Origin: Trogon surrucura
Taxonomy: Eukaryota; Chordata; Aves; Trogoniformes; Trogonidae
Assembly (NCBI GenBank): GCA_020746105.1
Contig: CM036618.1
Location: 18,459,001-18,523,000 of the forward strand
Reading direction: 5' to 3'
Length of the DNA: 64,000 nucleotides
Of this stretch, positions 22,766-35,700 are shown one piece after another. The notes under the pieces were generated by a model that saw only the letters and a list, made by a program, of their open reading frames with translations, did not search any database and had not been told where the DNA came from. The number at the start of each line of letters is the position of its first letter. The stretch's first letter is position 1. The position numbers and the translations under genes were made by a program.

Positions 22766-25425
22766 TTTACATTTATTGCAAAATATTATGTACTCAGGCT
22801 GTGGCATATGTTAGGTTTGCTATTTCACTATTATATGCTGAATTTGTGCGGGAATATGAGGGAGGCAGGGAAAATAAGTAGGGTCCTGGAGAGGTGATAA
22901 TTTCCAGTTAAAGGGGCATATAGTTTGCATAAGCAACAAGGAAAGAGATTATCTTAGAGATTTTGAAGAGTTTCCACTCTGTGTGCTTGGAGGCAGAAAC
23001 AGAAGTGCTATTCAGATCTTTTAAGACTGTACCTTTGTGCCTTCCTCTGCATCTAGAAAGTGCCCAGCCCGATTTCTGTAACTGCAGTTTGAACAGCAGA
23101 ATAGTGACTATTCCTGCAGAACTGCGTCAGTTTGCTGGGGTCTAGTAGGTGGTGAGCGTGGAGGGAAGCTCCTTTGCTGCGGCTGGCTAGAACCGAAATG
23201 TGAAAACATGAGTGCAGAGGGGAACCCTGTGTGAACTAGGACAGTGTTCCCTTCTCTAGTCTGTGAGTCTAGATTTTGGAGACTGTCTCCTGATAAAATT
23301 GTGGGCTATGTACTGCAAGTGCAGGTGGGAAGCTTTCTGGAAAAGGTAGTGAATTCTGAAGCGAACACCAGAACAGCATTTCCTCCCCTCAGCCCACTCT
23401 TCCCAAACGAGCACTTTCTCTGCAACCATTGGCAGTAATAACCAATATTCATCTAAAACATCTCTTGTTACAGCCGTTATTGTATTGGCAGTAAGTGCAT
23501 AACGAGCCAGTGCTATGAGTAGTTTTGTACTGATAAAAAACCCAATCAAGCCAAACACAGAAAATAGTTTTTAAAAATACATTCTGAAATGTTTTCTTGC
23601 AGTTCTAAAAACAGTTTACAGGAGATATTGAAGACAAAGTGCAAGATGTAGATACCATGTGTTTGCTTTTAAAGACTGGGGTAATGCTTAAGAAAATCTT
23701 TGGTTCCGAAACATGCTCTAAATAGAGGGCCAAACTCACTGCTGTGTAGTCATGAAAGATTCCGATGGAGCAAGTGGGATTGGGCCCATTTGCACTGGGA
23801 GTTGATGCGATCTCAAGCTAAGCTCGGCACATTGTCTGGTGTCACTGGGACATACGCCACAAACTTCTCTAGGAGCTAGAGCCAGGCCCCTGCAGGGGCC
23901 AGGGCTTCTCAGGGATCTCTTTCTGTTCATCTGAGCCACTTCTGCCCAGTTCAAAAACTGTGGCCAATTAGCTGTAAAAACAGTTGTGCCTGTGATATGT
24001 CTCTTCCTCTAAAAGTTACAGCCTGGATTTCTCTTGTTGCTTGCATGGCAAGAAAGCAGGAGGCTGAGCAGAGAGGAAGGAGCAAGAACCTTTGCTGGTG
24101 TGTTTGCACATCTGCTGAGAAGCAAATACGGAAAGGAGGAAACAGGTTTTTTTTCCCGGTAACAGCCGTTGCAGCAGGGGGGATAGGGGGAAGGCTGGAG
24201 GAATGGCAGGATGTGCTTTTCTTCCCCACGTCTCTGTGCCCATTGGCCCAAGGAATCTGGGCTCACAAACAAGCAATGCAGTTCCTTGGTTTTCACTTCA
24301 GTCTGCTCCCTCTAGGTGCTGGGAGGTTTGAGGGTTAACTTAAGCCTTGAGAAGCAAGTCACCCCAGCTCTTTTCAAGCAGAAGGTGCCAGCCGGTGAGG
24401 TCCTAGGGGGAACACTGGGGAAGGGTCTCTGTGCTGGCTGTAGAGGGACCTGAAGGAAATGAGCACCTCCGAGGTGAGGTTAGCCTTGGCTGGTTACACC
24501 AGACTGATCTTGCTTGGGCTGGGGCAAGGAGCAGCCCAGCAGTGCTTGCTGTGCCTCTGTGCCTCCCTCACGGCCAGTGAGCCCCTCTGCTTGGGCTCCT
24601 GCGGCACGAAAGCTCGGGTAGTATTGGGGGGCATCATTCCTTGGGGGTGCTCCCCACCGACAGCCCTGGTTCAGCTGGCTCCTGGGGAGAGCCGGCCTCC
24701 CGGAGCCGACTGTTGATTCCTCCCCTGTCACCACCTCTTTTTACTCTGTGTGTGGCATGAGAGCAGCCAGCAGGATGTAACTATAGACCAGGACTATTTA
24801 GGGCTGTCATTGCTGCTGACCAACACGTACAGCAGGTTGACTCAGGAAGGAGAAAAGATTCTTTTTTTAAAATGTAGTTTTTCAGGCTCAAGCTTTTGCA
24901 CTGCAGTGGACAGGGAGTGCTGCTTGTTTTATGATGGGGGAAAAATAAGATTGTTCTCTTGCATGAAATATGCCGGGAAGCCCAGAATTACCCTGCCAGG
25001 GCTGGTGGGACAGGGCAGCAGTGTGAGCAAGAAGAGTGGGGCTTTGGGCACTTGCACGCTGCAAAGGCTGGTGAAGCTTTGGATCTCCTCCTGACGGCAG
25101 ATCTTCACAGCAGCATTCCTTGTGTGACAAGCCTTTTTCACATTTCCCCATTCAGCTGATTGTGGGTGCTGCGCTATTTTAAACCCACATGGAAGTATGT
25201 TTTTAGGACCATCTGCTACCGGCCCTAACCCAGATGATACAGTTAGAGCCTGCCCACAGCATCCTCCCCTCCTTCAGACAGTTCCAGGAACAAGCGGTGA
25301 GTCAGTCCCGCAGCTGAACTCATATTTAGCTAACCCTGATATCCTGCCTATCGGAGAGGCTGCACAACGGCCTTCCCAGGTGCAAAGCCCCGTTGTTTCC
25401 ATTAGTTAGAGGATGCTTGGAATTT

Positions 25426-25439
25426 AAAAAAAAAAAAAA
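25426..25439. repeat. poly-A (14) with A/C-rich flank
   Basis: A14 is followed by CACACAAAAAACCC. It resembles the tract at 946-991. No retroposed body is evident. Confidence 0.8.
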
Positions 25440-27611
25440 CACACAAAAAACCCACGAAAGCAAATGTCACGTTAGTTAGTGCATTGACTCCTCATCCTGC
25501 AGAGTGAGGAGGGAAAAGCTGTTCATCACCACGCAGCAGCTTGCTGCTCTTGCTTCAAGGCTGAGGGGCAGTTTCTGCCCATGGCTGACTGGCGGGCTTA
25601 TGGGCCTCCCCTTGCCGGTAGCTGCGGCAGTGCTGCCGAGGCAGCGGCTCTCCCTCCTGCCAAAACATCTTTGCACAGCTGGAGCGTGGTTATTTTTTCC
25701 TTTGGGTGCTAAAAGTGAGCGTAGGCGTCTCCTGGAGCAGTCCGAGGGCCAGTGTCACCTGTCAGGGTCCCTGCCTTCTCTCATCAAGCAAATGTAGTTG
25801 AACACATCCTGTGATCTGGATGAAGCTCTTTTCCTCCACCTTGGGAGCTTCCCGAGCCTGAAATGAGGTTTCAGCCAATGGATCATCAGAAATACCGTCC
25901 TGGAGAGCTGCGTGACTAAGAGCTGGTATTTATAAGTCATTACTCAGTATATTTTAAACTTCTGCTCTTTGATCCCTGTATGATCCAGCAGCCTCTTTCT
26001 GGCCGTTTAGCAAAACCGGCAAAACGTGCCCTGCTCTGTCATCACATTTCTCCTGGATCCACTTAGCACGCTGCACCGTTTGCCACCCAGCAGGTTAATG
26101 ACCCATAATTACCTTCTTCATATAATGAGGAACGCTCAATATCTCCACAGCGTACACGCTAGCATCCAGTCTGGGCACAGCCTTCCAATGTTAAATGATA
26201 CCTGAGGCCGTGTCCTGCTCCCAGTAAATCCCCCACCGCCTCCGCACAGCCGCCGACTTCCCAATTCTGCGGCACAGAGAAAAAACCCTCCCTGATGCTG
26301 CTGGCAGTGTTACCTGCAAAATGAGTATGAAACATGAATGTTGTTTTATTTAGGCTTACGCGGTAAGTATTTGTGTTGCTTCCATGTCTGCACAGATCAG
26401 GTCTGGCTCCACGGAGCTTTCGCGGGTATCCTGTTTCGATCAATGTTGATTTAAATAAGCATCGTGAACCTAATTATTTAGTGCTGCTCACATGACGCTG
26501 AATTTGCCATGGTACCCCTGAGACAGGCAGGCTTTATCCTGCTCAACAGAAACATCCGCAGCTGTACCACACTCTGCTTTGGGCTCCTTGGAGTTACTTC
26601 ATCGTCGCCTGACAGCTGTGTCCCCTGACCATTATCTGGTGGCCGCATACTTCAATAGCGGACTGTATGTACTGTATGCACTAGACTACAGTGTGACCTG
26701 ACAGCTTGGCTTCCTCTCCCAGAGTATATCTTCTGCTACTCTTTAGCATCCTACAGTTTATCTGTGGTCAGCTTTCTTACCCATTTCCTGCCAGCTGCTA
26801 CTGGTCTTTTAGTCAGCTCCGCCAGGCATACAGGCAATGGTGAGCTTTCTGAACCTTTCATTGTGTTATTTCTTGGATGTAGGCTTTGCAAAGGCTGCCC
26901 TGCAATCTTAGATACAGGATTTCTTTGTAGGTAGTGTCATGGCAATTAAAGAATGCCACTCGAAGAAACACACCTCCTGTTTATGACACAGTTTTATTTC
27001 AGTTCTTGCATTGTTGCAGTGTTATGACTGGGGCTTGAGGAGTGAAGAATCATTTCTAGCAACAATTGTATTTCATTGCCTCAGCACAAAGATCTCAGCT
27101 TTTGGTATCCTTCTTCCCTCCTTTGCCAAGATGTCTCACAGATATGTTAAAGCAGCTGAGGGCAAGTCCCTGCTCTGGAGCCAGAATTTGGTATTTTGCA
27201 GAATGATAATTCCTCTGCCTAAGTTTCTTGGAAAATCACTGCTTCTCCAAGATGTGACCAGACTGAAGGCACTGAAGTGCAGTTCATGTGTTGAGCTCAC
27301 TTTGGAGGCATGCCCGTTGCTGCAGCAGGGTGCAGAAACTGCGGAGGGTCAGTTATCGGTGGACATATCCCTTGCTCCTGTTGTTTCTGTCAGGCCAGGT
27401 TTTAGGTTTACCGTTGGGGCTATTCTGGGAAGCATCCACTCTGAAGGAACCAAGTATTTGGACTTCAGGGCTATTAAGTGAGGGCTTTCTCTCTGCCCTG
27501 ACTTCTTCCCGATGGGAGCTCCATTCCCAGGAACGCCCCAGTCAGCTCCAAATGAGGTGAGTGTTCAGTGGGGCAGAAATCAGCTCCCCAGACTCTGGGG
27601 CTCCAACCTAC

Positions 27612-27705
27612 AAAAAAAAAAAAGAAAAAGAAAAAAAAAGTCTTTGAAACAGTGAAAGGAGAAGAGCTCAAAGAATTTCCTTTTTTCTTTTTCTTTTTTT
27701 TTTTT
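27612..27705. repeat. A/T inverted repeat, 25-bp arms
   Basis: The left arm (27612-27636) reads 12 A, G, 5 A, G, 6 A. The right arm (27681-27705) reads 6 T, C, 5 T, C, 12 T. They are exact complements around a 44-base loop. The two Gs at matching spacing make two independent homopolymer runs less likely and suggest an inverted duplication or two opposed poly-A tails. Further A and T runs flank both arms. Confidence 0.75.
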
Positions 27706-28469
27706 TTAAAAAAAAATCACTTTAAACCTTTATGAGGTTTATGAGTCAGCATGTAATAGATCCTTATACTGGGGCAGCGTGGAAGTTCCTGTGACTTCTT
27801 TTATGCTCTTTGCTAAGTCCTGACACATACCACCAGTAGCTGCATCCTCTGTGATTAAGTGTAGGGAGGGCATGAAGGCCTTGGCTGTGTCCTGTTCAGC
27901 CATGCAGGCTAACTGCACACTTGAAAGCCCGAGTGCTTTAGACCAAAAGCTGAGGCAGATCACATGGAAAATCAAGAGGAAGAAGAAATTGTGCTCCAGC
28001 AGTGGAGTTCACTGCTGAGCTTCTGGGGGACTGAACGTTCATGGCACAGTTTGTCAAATGAGAAGCAAAGCAGAGATGTCTTCCTGCCATCCAAATGGTA
28101 GGAGGAATTGGTTCCATCCTTTCCCATTCCTCATTCATTCTGAAGCTTAATGATGATAGCTGGGAATAATGGTTATGTTCTTATTCTGAAACACTTTTTG
28201 GAGGAGCCTGTCAATCTCAGCAATACGTTGGGGACACCTGGAGAGGTTTGTCTCACTATCCTAGAGCCAGCGCATGTGAATACTCTGTGCTCAGTGTTCA
28301 GCATTGTTGCCTGCTTCTCTCCTGGTCACTTTAGTAAACATGTCTAGGAAAAATCCAGTCCAGCTGCAGAATGCTGAGATGGAAATTGCTTGTTGGAGCC
28401 TTCTGTGCCTGCTGTGGGGCTTCTGTGATGTATTGACAGAGCTACAGATTTTAAGGCACTGATGCATTT

Positions 28470-28977
28470 GCCTTATTAAAACTCAGCTTCCAGCGAATCT
28501 GCTTGACCCAATGATGTAGATCTGCCAGTATAACTATTATTCTCTCCATTATTTACCACTCCAGCAATTTTAAAAATCAGATCTAGCCTTCGATAACAGT
28601 ATTTTTTCATTTTGTCCAGATAATTGCTAAGGATAGTGAGGAGCACAGGGCTAGAGAGATTTCTGCGGGATCCCATCAGACATGTTCTGAAGGTGGGGAT
28701 GATTCAGTTAAGATTGCCTTTTTGAGTGCTGTTGGCTCACCAGCTTTTAATTGATTTAATATGAGATACATTCATTCTAGATAGTGCTAATTATTTTAAT
28801 AAGAATGCCGTGTGGGACTGCATTAAATGCCTCACAGATGTTGAAACCCACAGTGTAGACACAGCTACCTTTATCAGCTAAACTTGTAATTTCACTAAAA
28901 AGCAACACCAAGCTCATCTGACAAGACTTTTCCACAAAGCCATGCTGATGACTATTAATTATGCTGCCATCTTTTAA
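28470..28977 (-). mobile_element. ancient CR1/L3-type LINE, 3' part of RT
   Basis: Reading the minus strand from 29028 downwards gives decayed reverse transcriptase blocks in the right order: QHGFVEKSCQ (family: QHGFxKGKSCQ), ITSLADKGSCVYTVGFN then EAFNAVPHGI (family: [19 protein letters not shown]), then near 28676 GSRRNLSSPVLLTILSNYLD (family: [21 protein letters not shown]), then KIAGVVNN (family: KIGGxVNN). The active-site aspartates are lost. On the plus strand it resembles the old CR1/L3 repeats of turtles and crocodiles, recalled from memory. It continues at 29143 after an insert. Confidence 0.8.
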
Positions 28978-29142
28978 GCTTTTTTCTTCTGACCCACATG
29001 AGCCTGTCTGCGCGGGATGAAGCTGCAATGCAAATGAGACATGGGGGCAGAGGGGACTTGTTAAACCGTGTCATCTCCAGGCCAGAAACTTCACTGAGTA
29101 GTATTAGTTGTGAGGAATAAAAATGAAAAAAAAAAAAAAGAC
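28978..29142 (+). mobile_element. poly-A-bearing insert inside the ancient LINE
   Basis: About 165 bases break the colinear LINE match. The segment ends with AATAAA (29116-29121) and 14 A (29126-29139). It is flanked by an imperfect direct repeat, TGCTGCCATCTTTTAA at 28962-28977 and TGCTGCCTTTTTTAA at 29143-29157. This is the layout of a retroposed sequence copied by an L1-like enzyme, inserted in plus orientation. I do not recognise the body (28980-29115). Poly-A retroposition is rare in birds because CR1 does not use poly-A tails, so the event may be old, or the resemblance may be chance. Confidence 0.45.
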
Positions 29143-29760
29143 TGCTGCCTTTTTTAACCTTGTGAACCCTTTCCATCAATGCAACTGATTCCTTGGTCAG
29201 CGTTAGGCTCACCAACCTGTGACTGCCCAGACTGCTTGTTTTATCCTCTGTAAACACTGATGCCTCACAAGCTTTTTGCCAGTCTTTTTGAAGTTCTACA
29301 GTGGCCCAAGACATGCGAAAAATCAACACAAACATTTTTGAGAACTCTGTGGTACATTTCTTTAGTATGCTGGGGTGCAACTTACCAAGTGCTGCTGATC
29401 GAAAAAAGTTCAGTTTTGATAGCTGCTGTTTAACTTTCCCCTAAGTAACTGATGAAATAGAAAGTGTTTCCTTATCGTTTTGAGATAAGAATACATCATC
29501 TTGCTGCTTTCTAAATACAAACCTGAAATATTTATTGAATACTTCTGCTTTTATGAATCATGACTGACAATTCTGAGATTTCTATCTAGCTCTGGAGCTA
29601 TCCCATTGTTAGAATTTTGTTTGTTCCTGATACATTTAAACGGTTCCTCTCTATTGTTCTTACTGGCTGCAGATTTGTGTGTTGGTGCCTTTAATTTCCT
29701 ATGGTAATTTCCTCGCTGCTGATATATGTACACCCACACTGTGAAATCCAGATGCAAGTC
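29143..29760 (-). mobile_element. ancient CR1/L3-type LINE, 5' part of RT
   Basis: On the minus strand, from 29757 down, the translation contains KNNREEPFKCIRNKQNSNNG then a DRNLRIVSHDS block (family: KxxPKxFFKYIRNKxKxKxx then DENGxIVTDDS). Lower down (29340-29170) comes VLIFRMSWATVELQKDW (family: IIFExSWxTGEVPxDW), then a SLGSHRLVSLT block and an ALMERV block (family: DPGNYRPVSLT and GKVMERI). These are the linker and first fingers/palm motifs of non-LTR reverse transcriptase, in the correct order before the motifs at 29028-28476. Several frames and stops intervene, so it is long dead. The 5' limit near 29760 is where I lose the match. Confidence 0.78.
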
Positions 29761-32700
29761 CGAAGTCCAAACTACTGAAGTTTTAATGAATCTGGGCCCC
29801 TGTATTTGTCTTGACCCAGTACAAACAAGTAGCTACAAAGCTTGGATTGAGTTTTAATTTCTGAATTTCACATCCCTTTCCTTCAAATCCAGAAGAGCTG
29901 ACATGTTTCAAAGCTACCTCTTATTCAGTGTCTCTCAGTTTTCTAGCATCGAGATTAGAAGAAAAAAAATCACCTATTCTCATAATTCCTGTGAACCAGG
30001 AATGAACTGGTTTGCACCCTGACAAAAATACCTGGGTTATTTTTTGAGTGGTGAGTATGGACTTTGCTACAGAGGTAGCCGGTGGATGGGGCTGCTCATC
30101 CTCTTATCCCATGCAGGGCTCAAACCTGTTGCAGAACTGGCTGCAGAGACTGGAGTATTTCTGCAGACTGGGAGCAGCTATCGAGTATGGAGGTGAAGAC
30201 CTTGCACTTTGGTCCAGGTATTGCTGCGGTGTGTATAAATAAAGGAAGATGGGAGATAGCGGGACAGTGGGGAGTAATGAGTGGGGAGAATTCCTTTTAA
30301 TGAATCAGGGCTGAAGCTGTGCATGTTATGTCCCTGTCCTGCTGAGCAGTCGCTTGTAGCAATCTCTAGCCCTGGGTGTGTGACCAGGAGGATAAGCCTA
30401 AGTGCTGCCTTGCTTTGAGTTTGGAGGTGGGTGGCAGTGGCACCTGGAGACATTGGGTGGGATCAGTGGGACTTTCTCATTGCTTCCTTCTGGCTGCTGT
30501 GGGGAGTGTGAGATATTTTTCAGCCTTCTTGCTGCTGCCTCTGAACCAGCACACCGCCGTCTGCTGCAGTTTTGCATGGGATGTTGTGCCCCAGGGGCTT
30601 AGAAAAGCCCTTCTAGGCAACGGAAGGTGAGTTGTTAATTTTGTTTGCAACTGGGTGACCAGTTATTGACTTCCCAGCTGGGTAAAGTTATTTAGAAAGT
30701 TATGCAGCTGGAAGGATGCTGCAAGCCTAGCTTAAAACTCTCCTCTCTTTCCCAGTAATAGACTTTGATTTGCCATAGTTCATTTCCCTCTGAAGTCTGC
30801 TTTTTGTAGATAACATAAAGCACTTGGCATAGCGGTTGATAACTGACTGTATGAAGCATGACATTTTCCTAGATACAGTATGCCATATGAAGACTTGTCT
30901 TTTGTATCAGAACCCATAAACAAGAGTTGACTGAGGCCAAATAGCTTCCTCAGGTCCTTCGAAGAGGCAGGGAGTGAGAGTCGGGGCTGAGGGGATTGTG
31001 ATATGGTCACAGCTGCTTGAGGAGGACATGTGGCAAGAGAAGGCAAAGCCTAAGGGCAAGTGATCCCTGTGAGCCAGCTGGTAGCAGGTGAGTTGCCTCA
31101 TGATGTGGACAGGAAAAAAGTCTTTTGGAAACTTAATTTCCTCCTCGCTTGTTTTTCTGTGCAGTGATTAAAATACTGACATGTTTTTCTGTCTCTGGAG
31201 CACAGCAATCCACCTCTCCTCCCACCTCCCCCAGACCAGTGAAACCTCAGAAATCAGCATTAAGGACTGGGACATCACTGCTGGGTTTGGTCCTGGACAG
31301 CCGTGTTGGGGGAGATGATGGTGGCCAAGCCCTCTGGTGAGGCTGTTAACCTCTTAGTTTCTCCCTCATTGCCCTACAAAGAGAAGCTAAAAATAGCAGC
31401 CAGTCTTGCAGAGTTCTGGGAAACTTAATTCCTTAGTATGAATAAAGCACTGAGCTCGGTGTCTGGCAAGTGCTCCGTGTTGTAAGATGAAGCATTATGT
31501 GTACCAGCGAATATGCAGAACTGTGTAATATATTTTAAAAGTAATGAAGCTTCACACCTTCAACTTCGCTATTAAAGCTTTGCCGAGAGCTGGATTCACA
31601 CTGCAATGCTGCTGAGAGTTATTGAGGGTACTTGTGAACCGACAGAAAATGACTGCCCTTCTACTTAACAGTCCTGAAGGTTTTACAGGAGCAGCCTGGC
31701 TCCAGCCAATGCAGGACTTACCCAGGAAGGTAAAGGAGAGAGAAACTGGTTGCATCATGAAAGGCAGCTAGAAGGATATGGGAAAAGCATAGTTTTAAGG
31801 AGTCAAACTGAAGATACTTGGGGTTGAATTTTCAAGGCTCTTTATTGCTAAACTGTGAATGCAAGCTGCAGGCAGGCAAGTACAGGACAGAGACAACTCA
31901 AAGAAATGCTGACTTGCTCATGAAAATGCAGATTTTACAGTTGTGTGTGTAAGAACATTCACATAGCAAGTAAGAAGCTGTGAACTGCTCGGCTTGACGC
32001 AGACTGAGCTTAGCCATCTTTGGTTCAGGCTCAGTTTTAAGGGAAAGTGAGCTAATTACTGATCCTGAACGAGAATCAGGCATCCATTTGCATCGAGTTT
32101 TTGCATTCCGTTTCAGCTGTACATTTATGAGATATCCAGAGGTGCGGGAACTGAAACTGAAAAATTTTTTTGTGGGATTCCGCAGAGACAGAAGCTGCTA
32201 TTGCTTTGCACGTGTGAATTTTGCCAGTGCATTTTGGTGGCTTAGAATGAAAGTCTGGTGCTTCATAATGAAAGTTGAACCTAAAACTGTCCATATTCAA
32301 ATTCCCAATGCCCAACAAACTGGACTATGGGGGCTTAAGGCAGAAGAGAGGGGCAACACCAGGTAAAGATGCTGTTGTATTTATTTTAGTGCTTAGAGTT
32401 GATTAGAGTTGGGTAAAAATGATTAGCCGAAAGGATTCTGAGTAAACCAATTTAAAATGTAATTATGAAGGGCTCAAGATAGTGTGTGTGTATAATTATG
32501 TTTCTTGCCTGTGTACACTGTACTCGGTAATTCTGTTCTGCAGCAAGTGAAAGGGGGAGGAAGGGGTGTGCAGGAGAATAGCTATATGGGGAGAAGCCAC
32601 TGTTGAGGGCTGCTTGTGCTGGGTTTATCCTGCAGTCTGAAGGGGCACTTTTAGCTGTGCCTGAGCTAGCACCCAGCTGAGTATCAAACCCGGTGCAGCC

Positions 32701-35700
32701 ATAGCAATGCGTGGTTGTGTTTCAGCCGCTCGGAGCTGGGGACACACAGCCGGGCAGGCAGTCACAGCGAGCTCCGTGCTGCTCTCCTGGGACACTCCCA
32801 GGCTGTGCCACAGAGAGCTCGTACAAGACCAGCTCGGGGCCACCCACGCAAGCTGCAGTGTAGCTTGGGACAAACCCGCTGACATTCTGGCTAGCGGCGT
32901 TTCAAGACTGCCCGTATCATCCTTGTGACCGGCATCAGGAAATAAGCTCCGTCCAGTTGGCAAATTGTCACAGGCTGGTTCACATCCATGCTCTTGGGAG
33001 AAAAGTCACTCCGGGACAGGCTTGCTGCATCTGTCCATGCTGTGTGTTCTGGAGTGAGCCGCATCTGTGCAGAGTGGGTGTACGAGCAGGGGGAGTCATC
33101 CCCCTGGGCTGTGCTTGGCTCTCCTGCCAGACACTGGCCTGAGGCTGGAGCCTGGAGTGAGCAGACGAGCGCAGCATCACTGCTGTGTGCATCCAGCTGC
33201 GCAGGACAAGCCACACGGATTGTGTGGAGGCACCTTTTCGAGGCTGTTGCATCTGGGCTTTCCTCCAGCTGTTTTTCTTCTGTACTCTCATATTACCCAA
33301 GGCACAAAAGGTCAGGAAATGTTCCTAGCATCCTTTTTACGTTAAACAGAGAACACAGTGAGGGAGAGAAAGGAGAGAATAAGTGGAAGGAGGGCTGTAG
33401 CAAGGAAGTCATTAAGGGGATGAAGTCAGGAGTGCTAAAATGCAATTTGTCATCAGTGGTGAAGGGTGACTGTTCGTGGGACGTGATACCAAACGAGCAT
33501 GTCTGAGTTAGGTAGCGAGCTGTGCAAAGACGCGCGTTTAGGATGGAAAGTGAAAGGATGTGCTCTGGCTGACTCATGCACTCATCCACAGCCTGAGAGT
33601 TATCCCTTCTGTAAGAGATGCAGCCATTGCCGGGCAGCTGCTGCGCCGCACGTGACTCGCCTTCATCTTACGTGGGAATAGAGGGCAGAAGGGAGCCTCC
33701 TGGGACAGCATGCTCAAATCTCTGCCATCACATCCTGTGGTTCCTGATCAAGCACGATCAAAAAAGCAGCGTTGTGCCCATGTTACTGGCCTTAACTGGG
33801 TTGCTGGCTGCTTGGGGCAGCAGCACTCTTCTTGTCCTCTCATTGTTTGCGGCAATGGGCCAATATCACGCAAGTTATCACGTCGGCACTTCAGACACAT
33901 CTACCGGCATTTTTTTGTATGTGGGCTGCAAGATAGAGATGTTCTACTGGGACAGGCACATTTTTGCAGCAGGAAACCCATGTTTCTGTTTTGTCCTTTG
34001 ATCAGTAGGTGCTGGTGTGTGTCTGAAGTTCCTGGTGATTTTTCAGCACAAACAACTAATCCTTTTCCTACTTAATCATTCAGTCGGCACCAATGTGCAC
34101 CTCTGAGTAATGGCCTGAGGACTAGAAATTCTAGCCAAATCTTACATTTTGTTAAAACCACAAATCAAACTTTGAAAAATTGGTGCAATAAGAAATAAAG
34201 CTTCCTAGTAAAGAGAAAGGAGTATTTCAGCTGCTGTCATCTTAACTCTTAATACCTCGTTGCAGAAAAGAGCTATTTTTGGAACATGGCAAGGGAAATG
34301 AAAAGGGGTAGCAGTGCCTACAGCTGATAACACTGACCTGTTTTCCTGGCATTCCTCCAAATGCAAGGCCAGCTTTGCTTGCAATATAGGTGATTCATCA
34401 GCTGAATTGCAAGCAGATAGTGTGGTGCAGAAGCACAGTCATAGACACGTTATTATTTCAATAACCTGAGTTTTAGCTGTTCCACTTTAAAAACTAATGA
34501 AGCAAATAATGTTATGACACCGATGTAGGCAGTGAAAATGTGTCAGAGAAAGGCAATTAACCTCTGTACTAATAAAGTCTGTCAAATTAGTAAAATATTC
34601 TTTAATGTATTGTAATAGCTAATAAGAAATATATAGGCCATGAGTAATCAGTGCCACAAACCTTATGGAATGATTTTTACCTTTGAAAAGTGGATGTAAA
34701 ACTTCATCAAGAAAAAGTAGAAGTTTTTTATATTGTCTTTGCACAGCTGTAAATGACTAAAAAGTCACAGGGTGGCTTTTGTTGGAGTGGGTTATGGATT
34801 TCTTAGGTCTCATTGGCATCGTGTTCCTCCTACTCCAGCTAAGGTTGGGCTTTCTTTTCCACATACAGTCATCCCTTAATCACTTACTTGTTTTATTATC
34901 AAATTTCTATTGGGTATTTGTGAGGCATTCTGAGCTGAAACAGAATTGATTAAAAGCCAAAGCAAGGTGGATTCTGTAATCTAGCTTCCTGACTGGAGAA
35001 ATAAGATTACATGAGATGGTTGCCTGACCAGGGGAGGGTTCTCTCCAGTCCTCGTCTTCTCTCTTTGCCTCCTGACTTCTTCCAGTGAAAGGTAGCATGA
35101 GGCTGATGTAGAATGTGAATCAAAGCTAGGTCAGTTAAATACAGGCTGGAAATTCTTTGCTAAGTCATGTAAAAGTTATTGTGGACAAAACTGATTGAGA
35201 AACAGCAGAACTCCTGAAACCAAGTGAGCTTCCAAACGTGTCCATGTTGTGGTGTTGTGCTACAACCATCACTTAGCTGCTTCATGTTGTGTTTTGAACA
35301 ACTTAGTCCATAGGTGAACATCATGTTTGTAGTTCTGTTTTATTGTAAAGGCACCAAAGTTGCTGGATGCCCAGACATTGATAATGCAAATACAGTGAAA
35401 AATATAGCCTGACATTGTGTATGTCTTTTAAGATGCACAGTAGTAAAACATGCTTTTATCTTTGCAAACACTTCAGACCAACACATTAAGGCACTGTAAG
35501 GTTAAAGCCCTTTATTACTCCAACAGCAGTCACTTGCCATCTTCTCTCTTAAAGCAAAACCTTTATAGTGCTGTGTCTTGTATTCATAATTCTACACAGC
35601 CATGCCTTGTGCTGGTATGTATGTGATAAAAGCAAAATTTTATCAAAGGGTTTCATATCTTAATTGTGTCCTATCTCTATACCTACAGAAGTGTTACTGT

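Larger units (their letters stand above)
18486..28469. other. long unique non-coding stretch
   Basis: About 10 kb with no supported gene and no recognised young transposon. Sequence around 18590-18870 and 22030-22400 mixes AT-rich motifs with scattered CpGs and no repeat character, as conserved non-coding elements often do, but I cannot test this. GC rises locally at 24000-25800. The longest open frame (27011-27481, 156 codons) does not resemble a known protein. Simple repeats and two inverted repeats are listed separately. Confidence 0.5.

Noticed and set aside
27011..27481. 156-codon open frame
   Set aside because: No recognisable domain and no splice context I can trust. Length is within chance for 64 kb.
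32988..33506. 172-codon open frame with other frames on both strands
   Set aside because: GC-rich local composition gives open frames in several phases. None resembles a known protein.
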